From positions 1-64,000 of the forward strand of contig JAJEQY010000005.1 in NCBI GenBank assembly GCA_020687605.1: a DNA stretch of 64,000 bases. The letters are read 5' to 3'. This DNA comes from Intestinimonas aquisgranensis. GTDB lineage: Bacteria; Bacillota; Clostridia; Oscillospirales; Oscillospiraceae. Of the stretch, positions 63,312 through 64,000 are shown piece after piece. Below the pieces are notes generated by a model. It saw only the letters and a list, made by a program, of their open reading frames with translations. It did no database searches and was not told the origin of the DNA. Each line of letters starts with the position of its first letter. Within the stretch, counting starts at the first letter, position 1. The position numbers were made by a program, and so were the translations under genes.

Positions 63312-64000
63312 ATGAGAAATTATGTTATCCGGCGTCTCCTCCAGCTCATCCCGGTCCTCTTTGGCATCAGTGTGGCCATCTTCGCCGTGCTGCGCCTCAT
63401 CCCGGGCGGCTTTGCCTCCGGTATGCTGGGCATCGACGCCACCCCTGAGCTCATCGCCCAGGTCAACGCCCGGTACGGTCTGGACCAGCCCGTGGTCACC
63501 CAATACCTCAACTGGATGGGCGGCGTCCTTCACGGAGATTTCGGCACCTCCTTCCGCTCCGGCGCCGAGATCCTGCCCGAGATCCTCACCCGCTTTCAAG
63601 TCACCGCTGAGTTGGCCATTCTGGCCGCCATCATCTCCTGGTGTATCGCCCTCCCCCTGGGCATATTGGCCGCTGTCAAGCGGAATACCCTGGCCGACCG
63701 GGTGGTCCGGGTGGTGGCTCTGTTGGGCGTGTCCGTCCCCGGCTTCGCCCTCTCCATCCTGGTGATCCTGGTCCTCTCCCTTTTCTTCGGCTACTACCCC
63801 CCGCTGGACTATGTGGGATTGCTGGAAGACCCAGTGAAAAACCTGGAAATCATGTTCCTTCCCGCTCTCATCCTGGGGTGCAGCATGTCGGGCTCGGTCA
63901 TGCGTATGACCCGTTCCTCCGTGCTGGAGGTCCTGCGGCAGGATTTTATCAAGACCGTGCGGGCCAAGGGCGCCAGTGAGCGGGTGGCCATCTTCAAGCA
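63312..64000 (+). CDS. DppB/OppB-type peptide ABC permease (partial at window end)
   Basis: 229 residues visible, cut by the window edge. It starts MRNYVIRRLLQLIPVLFGISVAIFAVLRLIPGG, has the NARYGLDQPVVTQYLNWM and HGDFGTSF motifs of DppB proteins, several membrane helices, and the start of the EAA loop (VLRQDFIKTVRAKGASER). It forms the inner-membrane channel for the upstream binding protein. The partner permease and ATPases are expected to the right. Confidence 0.93.
   Translation, partial: MRNYVIRRLLQLIPVLFGISVAIFAVLRLIPGGFASGMLGIDATPELIAQVNARYGLDQPVVTQYLNWMGGVLHGDFGTSFRSGAEILPEILTRFQVTAELAILAAIISWCIALPLGILAAVKRNTLADRVVRVVALLGVSVPGFALSILVILVLSLFFGYYPPLDYVGLLEDPVKNLEIMFLPALILGCSMSGSVMRMTRSSVLEVLRQDFIKTVRAKGASERVAIFK

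Noticed and set aside
61168..63312. 714-codon minus-strand open frame
   Set aside because: It is antisense to the peptide-binding lipoprotein; the repetitive Gly/Val/His composition is a mirror of its biased codons.

Overview
The window looks like chromosome of an anaerobic, fairly GC-rich Clostridia member, most like gut Oscillospiraceae (Flavonifractor/Intestinimonas/Lawsonibacter type). This is inferred from clostridial-style backbone genes: rubrerythrin plus rubredoxin, a DUF1540 Cys-rich peptide, SLH and WG-repeat envelope proteins, SpoVK/CbbX-like AAA, MurQ/AnmK/RpiR recycling genes, and smpB close to ssrA. No rRNA or tRNA gene was seen. The only structural RNA found is tmRNA.

Layout. 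(1) 1-1.75 kb: no intact gene, decayed coding traces. (2) 1.76-12.16 kb, catabolic cluster A: a divergent GroEL paralogue and an FMN nitronate-monooxygenase/FabK-like protein under a LysR regulator. Divergent from these run a crotonase, a CaiB-type CoA-transferase, an acyl-CoA dehydrogenase and two SLC13-type carriers. The gene types recall caiD/caiB/caiA of carnitine metabolism, but with carboxylate carriers instead of CaiT. (3) 12.86-13.41 kb: a scrambled remnant of an integrative element, ending in a copy of the tmRNA 3' end. (4) 13.41-29.0 kb, catabolic cluster B: aromatic-acid exporter-like protein, MaoC-type hydratase, crotonase, two acyl-CoA dehydrogenases, two CaiB-type transferases, a second FMN protein, a BaiCD/2-enoate-reductase-type flavo-Fe-S enzyme, a GntP permease and a PucR-type regulator. 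(5) 29.2-44.1 kb: the core of an intact integrative element. It has an IS256 scar, small HTH proteins, an amidoligase with a class II glutamine amidotransferase, an AAA+ membrane cassette, a block of nested inverted repeats, a helicase-like protein, an excisionase-like protein and a tyrosine integrase that abuts ssrA. (6) 44.1-64 kb, backbone: ssrA (tmRNA), ppiB, an IS110 insertion, smpB, envelope and stress genes, muropeptide recycling, and a peptide ABC transporter that runs off the window.

The main structural result is that the last 26 bases of ssrA, together with the adjoining terminator hairpin and flank, occur twice (13,341-13,411 and 44,064-44,133). The sequence left of the first copy is a deleted version of the same genes, in the same order, that lie left of the second copy. 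This is what two related elements integrated in tandem at ssrA would leave: an older one whose core has collapsed, and an intact one of about 30.7 kb. Each lies next to a CoA-thioester catabolic cluster with the same set of enzyme families. The elements therefore look like vehicles for anaerobic acid-degradation or acid-reduction cargo. The substrate cannot be read from sequence. No relaxase or type IV secretion genes were recognised, so mobility would be by integration/excision plus help in trans.
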